Positions 1 to 8,672 of a stretch of DNA of 64,000 bases are shown here, in pieces (position 1 is the first letter of the stretch; every line of letters begins with the position of its first letter). The stretch is from Burkholderiales bacterium (lineage in GTDB: Bacteria > Pseudomonadota > Gammaproteobacteria > Burkholderiales > Burkholderiaceae_D). The position numbers and the translations under genes are program-made. The DNA lies in assembly GCA_016200895.1 (NCBI GenBank), contig JACQDX010000128.1, positions 1 through 64,000 of the forward strand. The letters are read 5' to 3'. The notes beneath the pieces are model-generated. The model ran no database searches. It was not told the DNA's origin and was given only the letters and a program-made list of their open reading frames with translations.

Positions 1-84
1 CCCCAACTTCAAAAGACGTATTACTTGCTTGCGTCTTTCATAGAGCGCTTCCGGCTTTAATTTTCTGCTGTCTATTTTTTCCAT
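1..84 (-). mobile_element. IS630-family transposase, N-terminal fragment cut by window edge
   Basis: An ATG at 84 on the minus strand opens a frame that runs without a stop off the left edge (28 codons visible). The translation begins MEKIDSRKLKPEAL and continues with a basic stretch ending RLLKLG. This resembles the N-terminal helix of IS630/Tc1-mariner transposases, which begin with a similar MEKIDxRKL motif ahead of an HTH domain. The rest of the element lies outside the window, so intactness cannot be judged. The bases just upstream (about 90-115) contain TGCACTTTTACATAAAAGT, which could belong to the terminal inverted repeat. This is inference; the other end is not visible. Confidence 0.65.
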
Positions 85-144
85 CTCTTATTGACTGCAC
101 TTTTACATAAAAGTTCATCTATTTAAATGCCGGATCTATAGTAC

Positions 145-299
145 CTGTTTCCGATCTTATGGCGCGAGCGCAATCGGAGTCTGCGCGGGGCTCATGTGCT
201 GCTCGAAATGCTCATGTACTAGAGTACATTCCGCTTTTTGCGCTGCATTTTTGTTACCCTGCCCCCCGCTGACGCTCGCTCGCTACAGATCGTAAACAG
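145..299. repeat. 155-bp concentric imperfect palindrome beside the transposase
   Basis: Outer arms CTGTTTCCGATCT (145-157) and AGATCGTAAACAG (287-299) are complementary at 12 of 13 positions. GC-rich partial arms lie inside them (GCGAGCG / CGCTCGC, and GCGGGGC / GCCCCCCGC). A perfect 16-bp palindrome ATGTACTAGAGTACAT (214-229) lies at the exact centre. The shared centre (about 222) shows this is one structured element. It carries no convincing ORF. It could be a MITE or REP-type repeat, or a relic of the adjoining insertion. Copy number is unknown from this window. Confidence 0.6.
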
Positions 300-340
300 A
301 CTCTTACACAAGCCGGGAACGGCAATTACTCAATTATTAC

Positions 341-1114
341 TCAATTTTCCTGATAAATCGCAAACACAGCGCCTTGTGGATCGGCCATGACAGCGAATCG
401 ACCAGTATTCGGAATATCACTAGGTGGCACATAAGTAGCGGCACCCAGAGCCTGCGCCCTGGCAGCAGTGGCATTGCAATCTGCCACACTGAAGTACGCC
501 AGCCAGTGTGAGGGCGCCATGGCTCCGTCAGGCAAGTCCATCATGCCACCTATGGGCGTGCCATCATGCAGCCATTCCGTATAAGTCATACCACCATCGC
601 TACCTGTGTTTGCACCCCAACCAAACAAGGCCTTGTAATACGTCTCTGCTTTTGCCGTATCACTGGTATTGAGTTGTCCCCAGCAAAAGGCATTTGGCTC
701 ATTATGTATGCCAACACCTATATTTTTGCCTGGTTGCCAGATATTATGAAAAGCACCCGTAGGATCTTTTAATACAGCCATACGGCCCAGGTCATAAACA
801 TCAAATGCAGGGACAATAACTTCGCCACCCAGTTCTGCACTGCGTTTTGCAGTCGCTTCTGCATCCTTGGTAGACACATAAATAGTCCAGTGTGGCGGTA
901 CACCAGCTTGCTGTTCAGAATCCAGAGTATATGCCGCCGCCGCATCATTTCCCTTGAGCTGGAAAATGGTGTAAAAACTTCCTGGCCCCATCTCATTATC
1001 CTGGGCAGTCCAGCCGAACAGTTCACCATAAAATACCTTTGCAGCTTTTTGATCACTGGTGGCCAGTTCTACCCAGCAAAAGGCACCAGGTTTGTGTGCG
1101 CTAACGATACTCAT
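341..1114 (-). CDS. VOC family protein with two glyoxalase/bleomycin-resistance domains
   Basis: A 257-residue protein with two tandem vicinal-oxygen-chelate modules, roughly residues 8-128 and 138-255. Each opens with a FCWxxL(A/N)TSD strand followed by YxxLFGW and ends in a (A)VxxDPxGAxxxI strand. This is the usual layout of the two-domain VOC proteins often annotated as glyoxalase/bleomycin resistance or hydroxylase-like. No signal peptide is seen, so it is expected in the cytoplasm. The substrate cannot be deduced: the family covers metal-dependent isomerases, dioxygenases and drug-binding proteins. A GGAGATAT-type ribosome site precedes the ATG at 1114. The gene is transcribed alone. Confidence 0.85.
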   Translation of the reverse strand: MSIVSAHKPGAFCWVELATSDQKAAKVFYGELFGWTAQDNEMGPGSFYTIFQLKGNDAAAAYTLDSEQQAGVPPHWTIYVSTKDAEATAKRSAELGGEVIVPAFDVYDLGRMAVLKDPTGAFHNIWQPGKNIGVGIHNEPNAFCWGQLNTSDTAKAETYYKALFGWGANTGSDGGMTYTEWLHDGTPIGGMMDLPDGAMAPSHWLAYFSVADCNATAARAQALGAATYVPPSDIPNTGRFAVMADPQGAVFAIYQEN

Positions 1115-1363
1115 GCTGATATCTCCTTCAATTTTTATTTCGGTTTGAATTCATGTGATTGAACAAGTGCAGTAACGAGTGCAGATATAACAGTGCAGCT
1201 TAAGAATTATAAGCCGCTGCACCAGAAATGAAATGAGAATCTGTATGGATATATGTACTTCATACGTGCGCCAAAACTTAATGTTAAGCTACTGCATATT
1301 ATTTTTGTTGCTTACCCGCAATGTGAACTGGCATCAAAAAAAACTTCCTGACACTATTCATTC

Positions 1364-2005
1364 ATGCCATATAAAAAAACGCTGTTTTCTCTTTTCTTGC
1401 TTACGACACTGGCAGCCTGCCAACCCGGCGACAAATCTGTAGTTAGCGCGCCTCCTCAACAAGATGCCATCCCGGTATTGAGTAAGGCTAATCTGAGTGA
1501 CTTTGAAAATTACAGCATGCTCAGCATACAAGATGACTGGAAGATCGTCAGTTGGTCCAGCAAACCGCTAAGCCAGCCAGGTAATAAGAACAAAGCTGGA
1601 TTTTCAAGCACAGTCAGCATTGTCAGCATACTGAAAAAAGAAAAACAGACCTGGCGGGTGATCTCGCAAAAACAGTTTGCCGATAGCTATAATCCACGGT
1701 TGCAACTACATACCGAATTTACCCTGGCAAGAAAACCTGTATTCGTACTCAAGATACAGCAAGGAGCTGCTTATGAAGAATTGCAGGTTTATGGCATGGT
1801 GCAAACCGAATACAAGTTGTTGCAAACTCTGATAGCAGGGGCTTTTGAGTGGACTTATGATGCGGTCGGGAATAAAAAAACTCTGCTGGCGATACCTGCA
1901 ACACCAGGCGAACAAGCCGAATCTTATCAATGGAATGGTCAGCAGTTCATGCTCATCAATGCTGCCGATGGTGTCAACGCAACTACTGGCTATGTCGTCG
2001 ATTAA
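1364..2005 (+). CDS. Predicted lipoprotein of unknown function
   Basis: A 213-residue protein starting with a lipoprotein signal: basic MPYKK, a hydrophobic stretch, then the lipobox LAAC with Cys19. The mature part has no domain I recognise. It reads as a beta-rich secreted protein with alternating hydrophobic strands and no obvious catalytic motif. It ends 24 bases before the polysaccharide deacetylase gene on the same strand, so the two are probably co-transcribed. That would place it in the envelope near a carbohydrate esterase, but no functional link can be shown. Confidence 0.75.
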   Translation: MPYKKTLFSLFLLTTLAACQPGDKSVVSAPPQQDAIPVLSKANLSDFENYSMLSIQDDWKIVSWSSKPLSQPGNKNKAGFSSTVSIVSILKKEKQTWRVISQKQFADSYNPRLQLHTEFTLARKPVFVLKIQQGAAYEELQVYGMVQTEYKLLQTLIAGAFEWTYDAVGNKKTLLAIPATPGEQAESYQWNGQQFMLINAADGVNATTGYVVD

Positions 2006-2029
2006 ATTAATTCAGAAAACGAATTCAAA

Positions 2030-2971
2030 TTGAAACTTTTCAAAAATTTAGCTCTTGCAGCGAACTCTATATTTTTAATTACATTCATTTCGTTTGCAGC
2101 AAATGCGGGTGCGCAAACAGTAGCGATTACTATTGACGATGCCCCCAATCTTGAACAGACACCAAGACTTAGCCCTGAACAGCGCAATCAAGCCATGTTG
2201 AATGCCTTGGCTAAGCATGGTGTGTCAGCAGCTCTTTTTGTGACGGCAGACTATGCAGCAAAACTACCTGCTGGTTATGTACTGGCCAAAGCCTGGGGCG
2301 ATGCCGGCCATGCTATTGGCAACCACACCATGAGTCATCCTGATTTGCACAGCGATAAAGTCAGCCTGGCACAATATCAGCAAGAAATTCTGGATTGTGA
2401 CCAGATCATCAGCACTTTGCCTGGTTACCAGAAATGGTATCGCTACACATATCTGCGGGAAGGGAATACGCCAGAAAAGCGTGATGGCATGCGCAATTTC
2501 CTGAAGCAGAAAAACTACCGCAATGCCTATGTCAGCCTGGATACCAGCGACTGGCGTTTAAATGAAAAACTGGTAGCTGTCCTCCAGAAAAACCCGCAAG
2601 CAGATGTGAGTGCGATCAAGCGCGCTTATCTGACCCATGTACGCCAGCGTGCTGAAGCTTATCGTGCCTTGTCCTGGCAATTGCAGGGCCGTGATATTCC
2701 ACAGGTCTTACTCATTCATCACAATCTGATCAATGCCTTGTGGCTCGAGGATGTACTGGCCCAGTTCAAAGACATGGGCTGGAAGTTCACGACCCCGGCA
2801 GCAGCCTTTAGCGATCCTGTCTATCAGTTGACACCAGAACGTGCAGCGCCAGGTCAAAGCCTGTTGCTGTCCATGGCCAGGACACTGGGGCTGGGCAAGT
2901 TTGCTGGGTGGGAGCGTTTGGTCGATGATGGTGATTTTGAGATTGAGCAATTGAAGCAGCAGGGTTTGTAA
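2030..2971 (+). CDS. Exported polysaccharide deacetylase (NodB/CE4 family)
   Basis: A 313-residue protein starting at a TTG codon, with an N-terminal signal peptide of about 29 residues ending ANAGAQ. NodB motif 1 appears as AITIDDAP (Asp36, Asp37), a variant of TFDD. Motif 2 is the metal-binding HTMSH (His99 and His103). A later YLREGNT segment fits motif 3. Family members remove N- or O-acetyl groups from chitooligosaccharides, peptidoglycan or exopolysaccharides with a divalent metal. The protein is expected in the periplasm. It follows a lipoprotein gene by 24 bases. The exact polymer is unknown. Confidence 0.85.
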   Translation: MKLFKNLALAANSIFLITFISFAANAGAQTVAITIDDAPNLEQTPRLSPEQRNQAMLNALAKHGVSAALFVTADYAAKLPAGYVLAKAWGDAGHAIGNHTMSHPDLHSDKVSLAQYQQEILDCDQIISTLPGYQKWYRYTYLREGNTPEKRDGMRNFLKQKNYRNAYVSLDTSDWRLNEKLVAVLQKNPQADVSAIKRAYLTHVRQRAEAYRALSWQLQGRDIPQVLLIHHNLINALWLEDVLAQFKDMGWKFTTPAAAFSDPVYQLTPERAAPGQSLLLSMARTLGLGKFAGWERLVDDGDFEIEQLKQQGL

Positions 2972-3331
2972 TTTCTTTGCAAGACTAGTCACATACAAAC
3001 AGTGCGGCGATCAGCATCCATTGTCAGGGCAGCATTGACAATCATCAATGTTAATACAGGTAATGGCAGGACGAATAAAGCGTCCATGCATCAATAAAGT
3101 GAATTGAAATTCCTTGGCTTTACTCGTACTGATGAGCGATGTTTTGTTTGTTTTGTATTCAGTATTTGTATTAAAAATTGTTGCTCGCCTTCAAGCGTAC
3201 TCTCTTTGGTATATGATCAAATTGGGGGAGTATGTCGCTCCCTCAGTATTGTCGTTTACATTATGTCGATGCAGATTTTTGCATGCTGGACGTGTGCGCA
3301 AGCAATCTCTGACCAGAAATGCCGGGTAGAT
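2972..3331. other. Intergenic region before the diguanylate cyclase
   Basis: The frame of the downstream gene stays open back to a TTG at 3104. The extra 76 codons would encode a cysteine-rich, low-quality stretch with no domain, so this segment is treated as leader. It includes a small inverted repeat ATTGA/TCAAT near 3035-3050. No terminator with a T-run or convincing promoter was found. Confidence 0.4.
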
Positions 3332-5194
3332 ATGAGTCTGGATACTTTGCATAAGAGTAATGATGAAAGTCAGCATTTGCTAGGCTTGTACCGGCTATGC
3401 ATGAACAATATCGCCCGCAAGACTGCACTGGATGAGAGCTTGCGTCAGGTGGTCGCCAGTCTGGGTGCCCATTATCCCGGGGTGCTGACGGCTATCGTGG
3501 TGTCGCGTGATGCTGAGCAAGGGAATGAAACCGGCTTGTTGATTACTTCAAATTTGCCTCAAGCATGTCTTGATCTCATGCAAAACATACCCGTCGCAGT
3601 AGAAAACTTCCAACTACAAGGCACAACTGCTGATCGATATGAGACTCAGCAGCAAAGTACATATGTCAGCCAATTACAGGATGTAGCGCAAAGCCATGCT
3701 CTATGCCTGTTTGATGGCATGCCCATTGCCGACAATGAACATACCCTGCTGGGTGGCTTGTACTTTTTTGCAAAGGACATATCTCCCATAAAAAAGCCCG
3801 GTGGGCAAGTCTTGCATGAGCTTGCCAGCCTGATTGCTAACCTCGTACAACACAAGCACGATCAACAAGAAATCCAGCGGGCGCAGGTATTGGCCGGGCA
3901 AAGCCACGCCAGCATGTTGCGTATGGCATTGGCGATAGAGGGTAGCGGCACTGGTATCTGGGACAGGGATGTTCCAGCCGGGCAAATTCATTACTCGCCA
4001 GGCTGGAAAGCCATACTCGGCTACACCGATGCAGAAATTTCAAATCGCATAGAAGAAAGTTATACCAGGCTCCATCCTGAAGACCTGTCTCATGTGCAAG
4101 CCACCATCAAGGCACATTTCGAAGGGCAGACTGAGCAATATGTGGTTGAACACAGAGTGCGTTGCAAGGATGGCAGTTATAAATGGATATCCAGTCGCGG
4201 CAAAGTGGTCAGCCATGCAGAAGATGGCAGTCCCTTGCGCATGATAGGCACCACCACCGACATCACAGCCATGCGTACCTTGTCACAACGTCTGCAGGAA
4301 AGCGTTGATCTGGTGACTTGTCTGACCAATGAGGTGCCCGGCCTGGCATACCAATACTGCATGTATGCCAATGGTGAAGAAAGCTTTACCTATCTCAGCG
4401 AAGGTATACGCGATATTTATGAACTAAGCCCGGCACAGATGCAGGACGCCGCGGCGCTGGTTCATGCGCGCATACATCCTGATGATTTTCCTGCTTATCG
4501 CAATGCCATCCTGAAGTCTGCCAGCAGGCTGGAATACCTGCATCTGGAATACCGCGTCAACCTGCCACAGCAAGGCATACGCTGGCGTCAGATGGATGCC
4601 AGGCCGCGTCGCCTGTCTGATGGGGCCACCCTGTGGCATGGCTTTATTACCGATGTTACCGAGCATAAACGCATAGAGCAGGAGTTGCAGGAACTGGCGA
4701 CCATAGATTTTTTAACGCAAATCCCGAACCGTCGCAGTTTCATGGGCCGCATGGAAGAAGAGCTGGCACGCATACAGCGCGGTGCCAGCAAGTCCGCCGC
4801 AGTACTCATGTGTGACCTGGATAATTTCAAGCTGATCAATGATCGCTATGGGCATGCGGTTGGCGATCTGGTGCTCAGGCATTTTGCCCATATCCTGCAT
4901 GATGAATTACGCAAGAGCGATTATGCAGGCCGGGTTGGCGGTGAAGAATTTGCCGTGGTGCTGGCAGGCACGAGCATTGCCGATGCCACCATTTTTGCTG
5001 AGCGAGTGCAAAAACAATTGCTGGATACGCCAGTCAATGTACATAGCCATATCATCCCGGTGACGGTCAGCATAGGTATTGCCCTCATGCAGGTCAGCGA
5101 TATTGATGCCGATGTTTCGCTATCCTCCAGCGACATGGCCTTGTATCGCGCCAAGGAAGATGGTCGCAACCGTATTATTGTCGCTGCAGATTAG
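3332..5194 (+). CDS. GAF/PAS/PAS/GGDEF diguanylate cyclase
   Basis: From the ATG at 3332 this is about 620 residues; an in-frame TTG at 3104 is possible but would add non-conserved sequence. The first 190 residues look like a GAF-type sensor. A PAS fold of the PAS_3 type follows (GIWDRD...GYTDAEI...HPEDL...DGSYKWI), then a second PAS. A GGDEF domain occupies the last 165 residues, with CDLDNFKLINDRYGH and the active-site GGEEF. An RKSD sequence five residues before GGEEF matches the inhibitory I-site, suggesting product feedback. No membrane segment is seen, so it is probably a soluble c-di-GMP synthase whose input signal is unknown. Confidence 0.88.
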   Translation: MSLDTLHKSNDESQHLLGLYRLCMNNIARKTALDESLRQVVASLGAHYPGVLTAIVVSRDAEQGNETGLLITSNLPQACLDLMQNIPVAVENFQLQGTTADRYETQQQSTYVSQLQDVAQSHALCLFDGMPIADNEHTLLGGLYFFAKDISPIKKPGGQVLHELASLIANLVQHKHDQQEIQRAQVLAGQSHASMLRMALAIEGSGTGIWDRDVPAGQIHYSPGWKAILGYTDAEISNRIEESYTRLHPEDLSHVQATIKAHFEGQTEQYVVEHRVRCKDGSYKWISSRGKVVSHAEDGSPLRMIGTTTDITAMRTLSQRLQESVDLVTCLTNEVPGLAYQYCMYANGEESFTYLSEGIRDIYELSPAQMQDAAALVHARIHPDDFPAYRNAILKSASRLEYLHLEYRVNLPQQGIRWRQMDARPRRLSDGATLWHGFITDVTEHKRIEQELQELATIDFLTQIPNRRSFMGRMEEELARIQRGASKSAAVLMCDLDNFKLINDRYGHAVGDLVLRHFAHILHDELRKSDYAGRVGGEEFAVVLAGTSIADATIFAERVQKQLLDTPVNVHSHIIPVTVSIGIALMQVSDIDADVSLSSSDMALYRAKEDGRNRIIVAAD

Positions 5195-5199
5195 ACGCT

Positions 5200-5727
5200 C
5201 TATTTCTTGTTTGCCAGCCATACTGCCTTGTCCATGGAATAGACCGCAGTATCCATGTCATACCAGCGTTCTATGCCACGGTATTGCATGCCAAGTTTTT
5301 TCATGACATGGGCTGATCCATGATTGTCCTGATGGCAGACTGCGCATAAGGATTCTGCTTTGAGATTTTCAAATGCAAATGCAACCATGGCTTGCGCGGC
5401 TTCTGATGCATAACCCATATCCCAGCTTTCCTTGCGCAGACGCCATCCCGTTTCAAGTGGATTGGCCGGGTCGCGGCCCAGATATTGTATGCAGCCAGCA
5501 CCGATGACTTCATTGCTGGCTATTTCTATGAAACTCCACCAGGAAAAACCATACTCTATCCAGCGTGCCTTGACGCGCTCTATCATGGCCTGTGTGTCTT
5601 CCGGGGTATCCGGCTTGCCGGTAATGTATTGCATGACTTCTGCCTGGCTATTCATGTGAAACAAGCCCTCAAAATGGCTGTCGTTCATTGGTTCCAGGCG
5701 CAGGCGTGCAGTAGTCAGTATGGTCAT
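5200..5727 (-). CDS. GNAT family N-acetyltransferase (RimJ/RimL type)
   Basis: A 175-residue protein beginning with the typical TARLRLEPM strand of ribosomal-protein/antibiotic N-acetyltransferases. It has the acetyl-CoA-binding ETGWRLRKESWDMGYASEA segment and a C-terminal NHGSAHVMKKLGM motif, as in the RimJ/RimL (Acetyltransf_3) group. It should transfer acetyl from acetyl-CoA to an amino group; the substrate is unknown. It is convergent with the diguanylate cyclase, whose stop lies only five bases away. Confidence 0.85.
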   Translation of the reverse strand: MTILTTARLRLEPMNDSHFEGLFHMNSQAEVMQYITGKPDTPEDTQAMIERVKARWIEYGFSWWSFIEIASNEVIGAGCIQYLGRDPANPLETGWRLRKESWDMGYASEAAQAMVAFAFENLKAESLCAVCHQDNHGSAHVMKKLGMQYRGIERWYDMDTAVYSMDKAVWLANKK

Positions 5728-5823
5728 GGTCAGTCAGGGTCGCTATAGACAGTGTAGAGTGTAAGCTTGAAAGCAATGCGTTTCAAGCGCGCACTGAATT
5801 GACCCCGGATTCAAACAAAAGTT

Positions 5824-6330
5824 TCAAGCCCTCAGCACATCCCTGATAAACACGGTCAGGTCAGTCGATTGCGGCATGACCTTGGCCTGGTACATCATGT
5901 CGCCCACAAAACCGCGATGATAGGTAGCGTGATTGACGACGTGCAGCAGCATTTCCTGGCAGCTCATGACACCCTCGCCACCACCGATGAAATTGAAATG
6001 GATGACGCGCTCCAGATCATCTTCATTCAAGTCTTTTGTGAAGTTCCGGTACCACTCATTCATCTTTTTTGATGCATTCCACAGTTCGTTCAGTGGCGGT
6101 GTAGTGGCAGTATTGCGGTCTTGGTATTCATGCTGCTGACCCAGTAAATGAGCGCGGAAAACATCGTCTATGACATACACGTGGTTCAGGGTATGCAGCA
6201 TATTGCCAAAGCGCGTCAGGCGAGGGCGCAACACCTCTTCTTCTGGCAAGGCACTCAGCATGGAAAACATCTTGTCATCTGCCCAGGATTTATAGTGGGT
6301 CAGCATGCGTATATTCGACAGCATAGTCAT
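5824..6330 (-). CDS. DinB family protein
   Basis: A 168-residue all-helical protein with the DinB/YfiT pattern: an N-terminal YKSWADDKMFSML helix, NMLHTLNHVYVIDDVF carrying the first metal histidine, and a C-terminal LLHVVNHATYHRGFVGDM with two further histidines. These three histidines form the divalent metal site of the family. Members include thiol transferases and stress proteins of unknown function; damage inducibility is historical for Bacillus DinB and cannot be inferred here. It is transcribed alone. Confidence 0.85.
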   Translation of the reverse strand: MTMLSNIRMLTHYKSWADDKMFSMLSALPEEEVLRPRLTRFGNMLHTLNHVYVIDDVFRAHLLGQQHEYQDRNTATTPPLNELWNASKKMNEWYRNFTKDLNEDDLERVIHFNFIGGGEGVMSCQEMLLHVVNHATYHRGFVGDMMYQAKVMPQSTDLTVFIRDVLRA

Positions 6331-6576
6331 CGTCTTGCTCCAGTGTTTGAAATAATAGTACCAGGCTTCATTTCTTTACAGCACGTGAAGTAGCGCATGG
6401 AAATGCAAGCCTGATCATGGTTACCATCAAAACTAGAGTAAGGTTTTTAGAGTATTGAAAACAGATACAGATCAATACAATTGAGACGGATACAATTGGC
6501 TGTTGATGAGTGGCGCTTGAGAGCATGACTGAAAGACTCAAACAGGAATTTTGACAGTCACAAAATTTTATCGACT

Positions 6577-8199
6577 CTATGAAATGGCAAGTAAAGTCTT
6601 GGGGCGCATGTTATTGTTTTTGATTCGTAATTGGGGAGGCATGCTCTCTTGGCTCGCCATGATTTTGAATACGCTTACTACGCCTGCCAAATTTGTAGCC
6701 TGTTCCTGCATGCTCTCCGATGCAGCTGCGGCTTCTTCCACCAAAGCGGCATTTTGCTGGGTTACATTATCCATTTGGATGATTGCTTTGTTGATTTGCT
6801 CTATTCCCGATGTTTGCTCATCGCTGGCTGAAGTGATTTCACTGATGATGTCAGTGACATGTTTGACACTGGCGACAACCTCATTCATGGTCACTCCCGC
6901 CTGACTGACGAGCCTGGCACCAACCTCGACCTGCTCCACCGAGTTGCCGATCAGAGACTTAATTTCCTTGGCGGCGGCTGCCGAACGTTGCGCCAGATTA
7001 CGTACCTCGGCAGCGACTACGGCGAACCCGCGGCCCTGTTCGCCTGCACGTGCGGCTTCGACCGCGGCATTGAGTGCCAGGATGTTGGTTTGAAAAGCGA
7101 TGCCATCAATTACACCAATAATGTCGACTATCTTTTTTGAAGATTCATTGATGGATCCCATCGTGTCAACTACTTGTGAGACCACTAATCCTCCTTTGAT
7201 AGCAACTTCCGATGCGGATCTGGCCAACTGATTCGCCTGGCGCGCATTGTCAGAATTTTGTTTAACTGTAGATGTCAGCTCTTCCATTGAAGATGCGGTT
7301 TCTTCCAGTGAACTGGCTTGTTCTTCTGTTCGCGAAGACAGATCCTGATTTCCACTGGCAATCTGCCCGGATGCCGTAACCAGCACATCTGTGCCGTTGC
7401 GTACTTCACGGACAATCTTGTTCAGGCTGTTGTTCATATCCTTTAGTGCCAGCATCAATTGACCAGTTTCATTGCTTGAGTTGGCCTGGATGTTAGCTGT
7501 AAGATCACCGTCCGCTACCTGCCTTGCCAAACTGACTGCTTCATTCATCGGTTTTGTGATGCCACGTGTGATGGAATGGGCTATCACAAGAGACAGCACC
7601 AAAGCGACGAGAGTAATCCCAAACATCAGTTGCTGTGCATTTTGGAATTCAGCTTTACTGAATTTTGCTTCCTCTGCCATTTTTCCAGCCTGGAGATCTA
7701 TCATTTCAGTTAAGAGTTTAATGTAGGTTTGCTCCGTTTGTCGCACCACTTGGGAGAGAAATATCTTCGCCTCATCCTGTTTTCCTGCTTCCAGCATTGT
7801 CAGCAATTCTTTTTGCGCCGCAAGGTCCTTGCTGCGGGCGTCGGTAATAGCATTAAAGATTTCACGTGCCTTGGGTACGTTGATGATTTTGTCGAAGACA
7901 TCTAACAATTCCTTGTTTTTTGCCCGTATTGCATTCATGGTTTCGACGGCGCTTTTCACGCCCTCTCCATTACTCGCAATGATGGCATTGCGCATTTGTT
8001 GATGTATCAGTGATACGTTATATTTTACTTCTGTAGCCAGAGTAATCTTCTTGTAACGATCTTCCAGCATATTGTCCATCCTTTGCTCAGCTTGACGCAT
8101 GCGCGAAACGGATAGCAGCACGATCACCACCAATAGCATGATGACAAAACCAAATCCTGACCAGAGCCGGGTAGCGATTTTCAGATTCTTCATTTCCAT
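6577..8199 (-). CDS. Methyl-accepting chemotaxis protein
   Basis: A 540-residue transmembrane chemoreceptor. A first membrane helix lies at about residues 11-31. A periplasmic four-helix-bundle-like region of about 150 residues follows, then a second membrane helix near 190-210 (FGITLVALVLSLVIAHSI), a HAMP domain, and a long cytoplasmic signalling coiled coil. The conserved hairpin tip is present (IAFQTNILALNAAVEAARAG), and the EEQASSLEETASSMEEL segment carries methylation-type residues. The C-terminus ends TLLAIS without a CheR-tethering NWETF-like pentapeptide. The ligand is unknown. It should act with CheA/CheW encoded elsewhere. Confidence 0.93.
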   Translation of the reverse strand: MEMKNLKIATRLWSGFGFVIMLLVVIVLLSVSRMRQAEQRMDNMLEDRYKKITLATEVKYNVSLIHQQMRNAIIASNGEGVKSAVETMNAIRAKNKELLDVFDKIINVPKAREIFNAITDARSKDLAAQKELLTMLEAGKQDEAKIFLSQVVRQTEQTYIKLLTEMIDLQAGKMAEEAKFSKAEFQNAQQLMFGITLVALVLSLVIAHSITRGITKPMNEAVSLARQVADGDLTANIQANSSNETGQLMLALKDMNNSLNKIVREVRNGTDVLVTASGQIASGNQDLSSRTEEQASSLEETASSMEELTSTVKQNSDNARQANQLARSASEVAIKGGLVVSQVVDTMGSINESSKKIVDIIGVIDGIAFQTNILALNAAVEAARAGEQGRGFAVVAAEVRNLAQRSAAAAKEIKSLIGNSVEQVEVGARLVSQAGVTMNEVVASVKHVTDIISEITSASDEQTSGIEQINKAIIQMDNVTQQNAALVEEAAAASESMQEQATNLAGVVSVFKIMASQESMPPQLRIKNNNMRPKTLLAIS

Positions 8200-8599
8200 T
8201 TCCTTTTTAGGCGAAAAATAGAAGTCATGCCGAAAGTGTGTTTGTCAAAAGCGTTACCTATTTAACTACAGATTTCATATCAAGGTTAAACAGCATTGGT
8301 CGGGTTTAAATATGCAAAAACATTTGGCATTGCGGGATTTGCAATAGACGCAAATCAAAAATAGAGACCCTGATCTGTTGCAAAAATAAAAACATGCTTT
8401 ACATATATGACATTGGCGAGAGCCACTCGTGCCCTCACATAGAATTGATCAATGAAAGAATTCACTTTGGTTTTCTCGTGATTTCATTAATAGCGAATAG
8501 AGTAAATTATTTCAAGGAAGATATAGTCACATTTGTTGTCTTAACGCGGCATTTGACGCGTCAGGGCAGTCTTGGTGTGAAAAAGATCTTGTCTAAATG
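8200..8599. other. AT-rich intergenic region without a supported gene
   Basis: This holds the upstream region of the chemoreceptor and a 68-codon open frame (8394-8600, plus strand) with no ribosome site or recognisable composition. I see no RNA gene. Confidence 0.4.
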
Positions 8600-8635
8600 A
8601 AAAAACCGCTCGGACCAAGTATCCGGCGGTTTTTT
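8600..8635 (-). terminator. Rho-independent terminator of the amino-acid dehydrogenase gene
   Basis: AAAAAACCGC (8600-8609) pairs with GCGGTTTTTT (8626-8635), with an inner CGGA/TCCG stem. Runs of A and T on both sides make it bidirectional. It lies 38 bases after the dehydrogenase stop. Confidence 0.85.
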
Positions 8636-8672
8636 CTTTCAAGGTATAGCCAAGAATTCTTTACTTAAAAAG

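Noticed and set aside
8394-8600. 68-codon frame upstream of the terminator at 8600
   Set aside because: No ribosome site, no homology-like pattern, and it ends at the base of a terminator.
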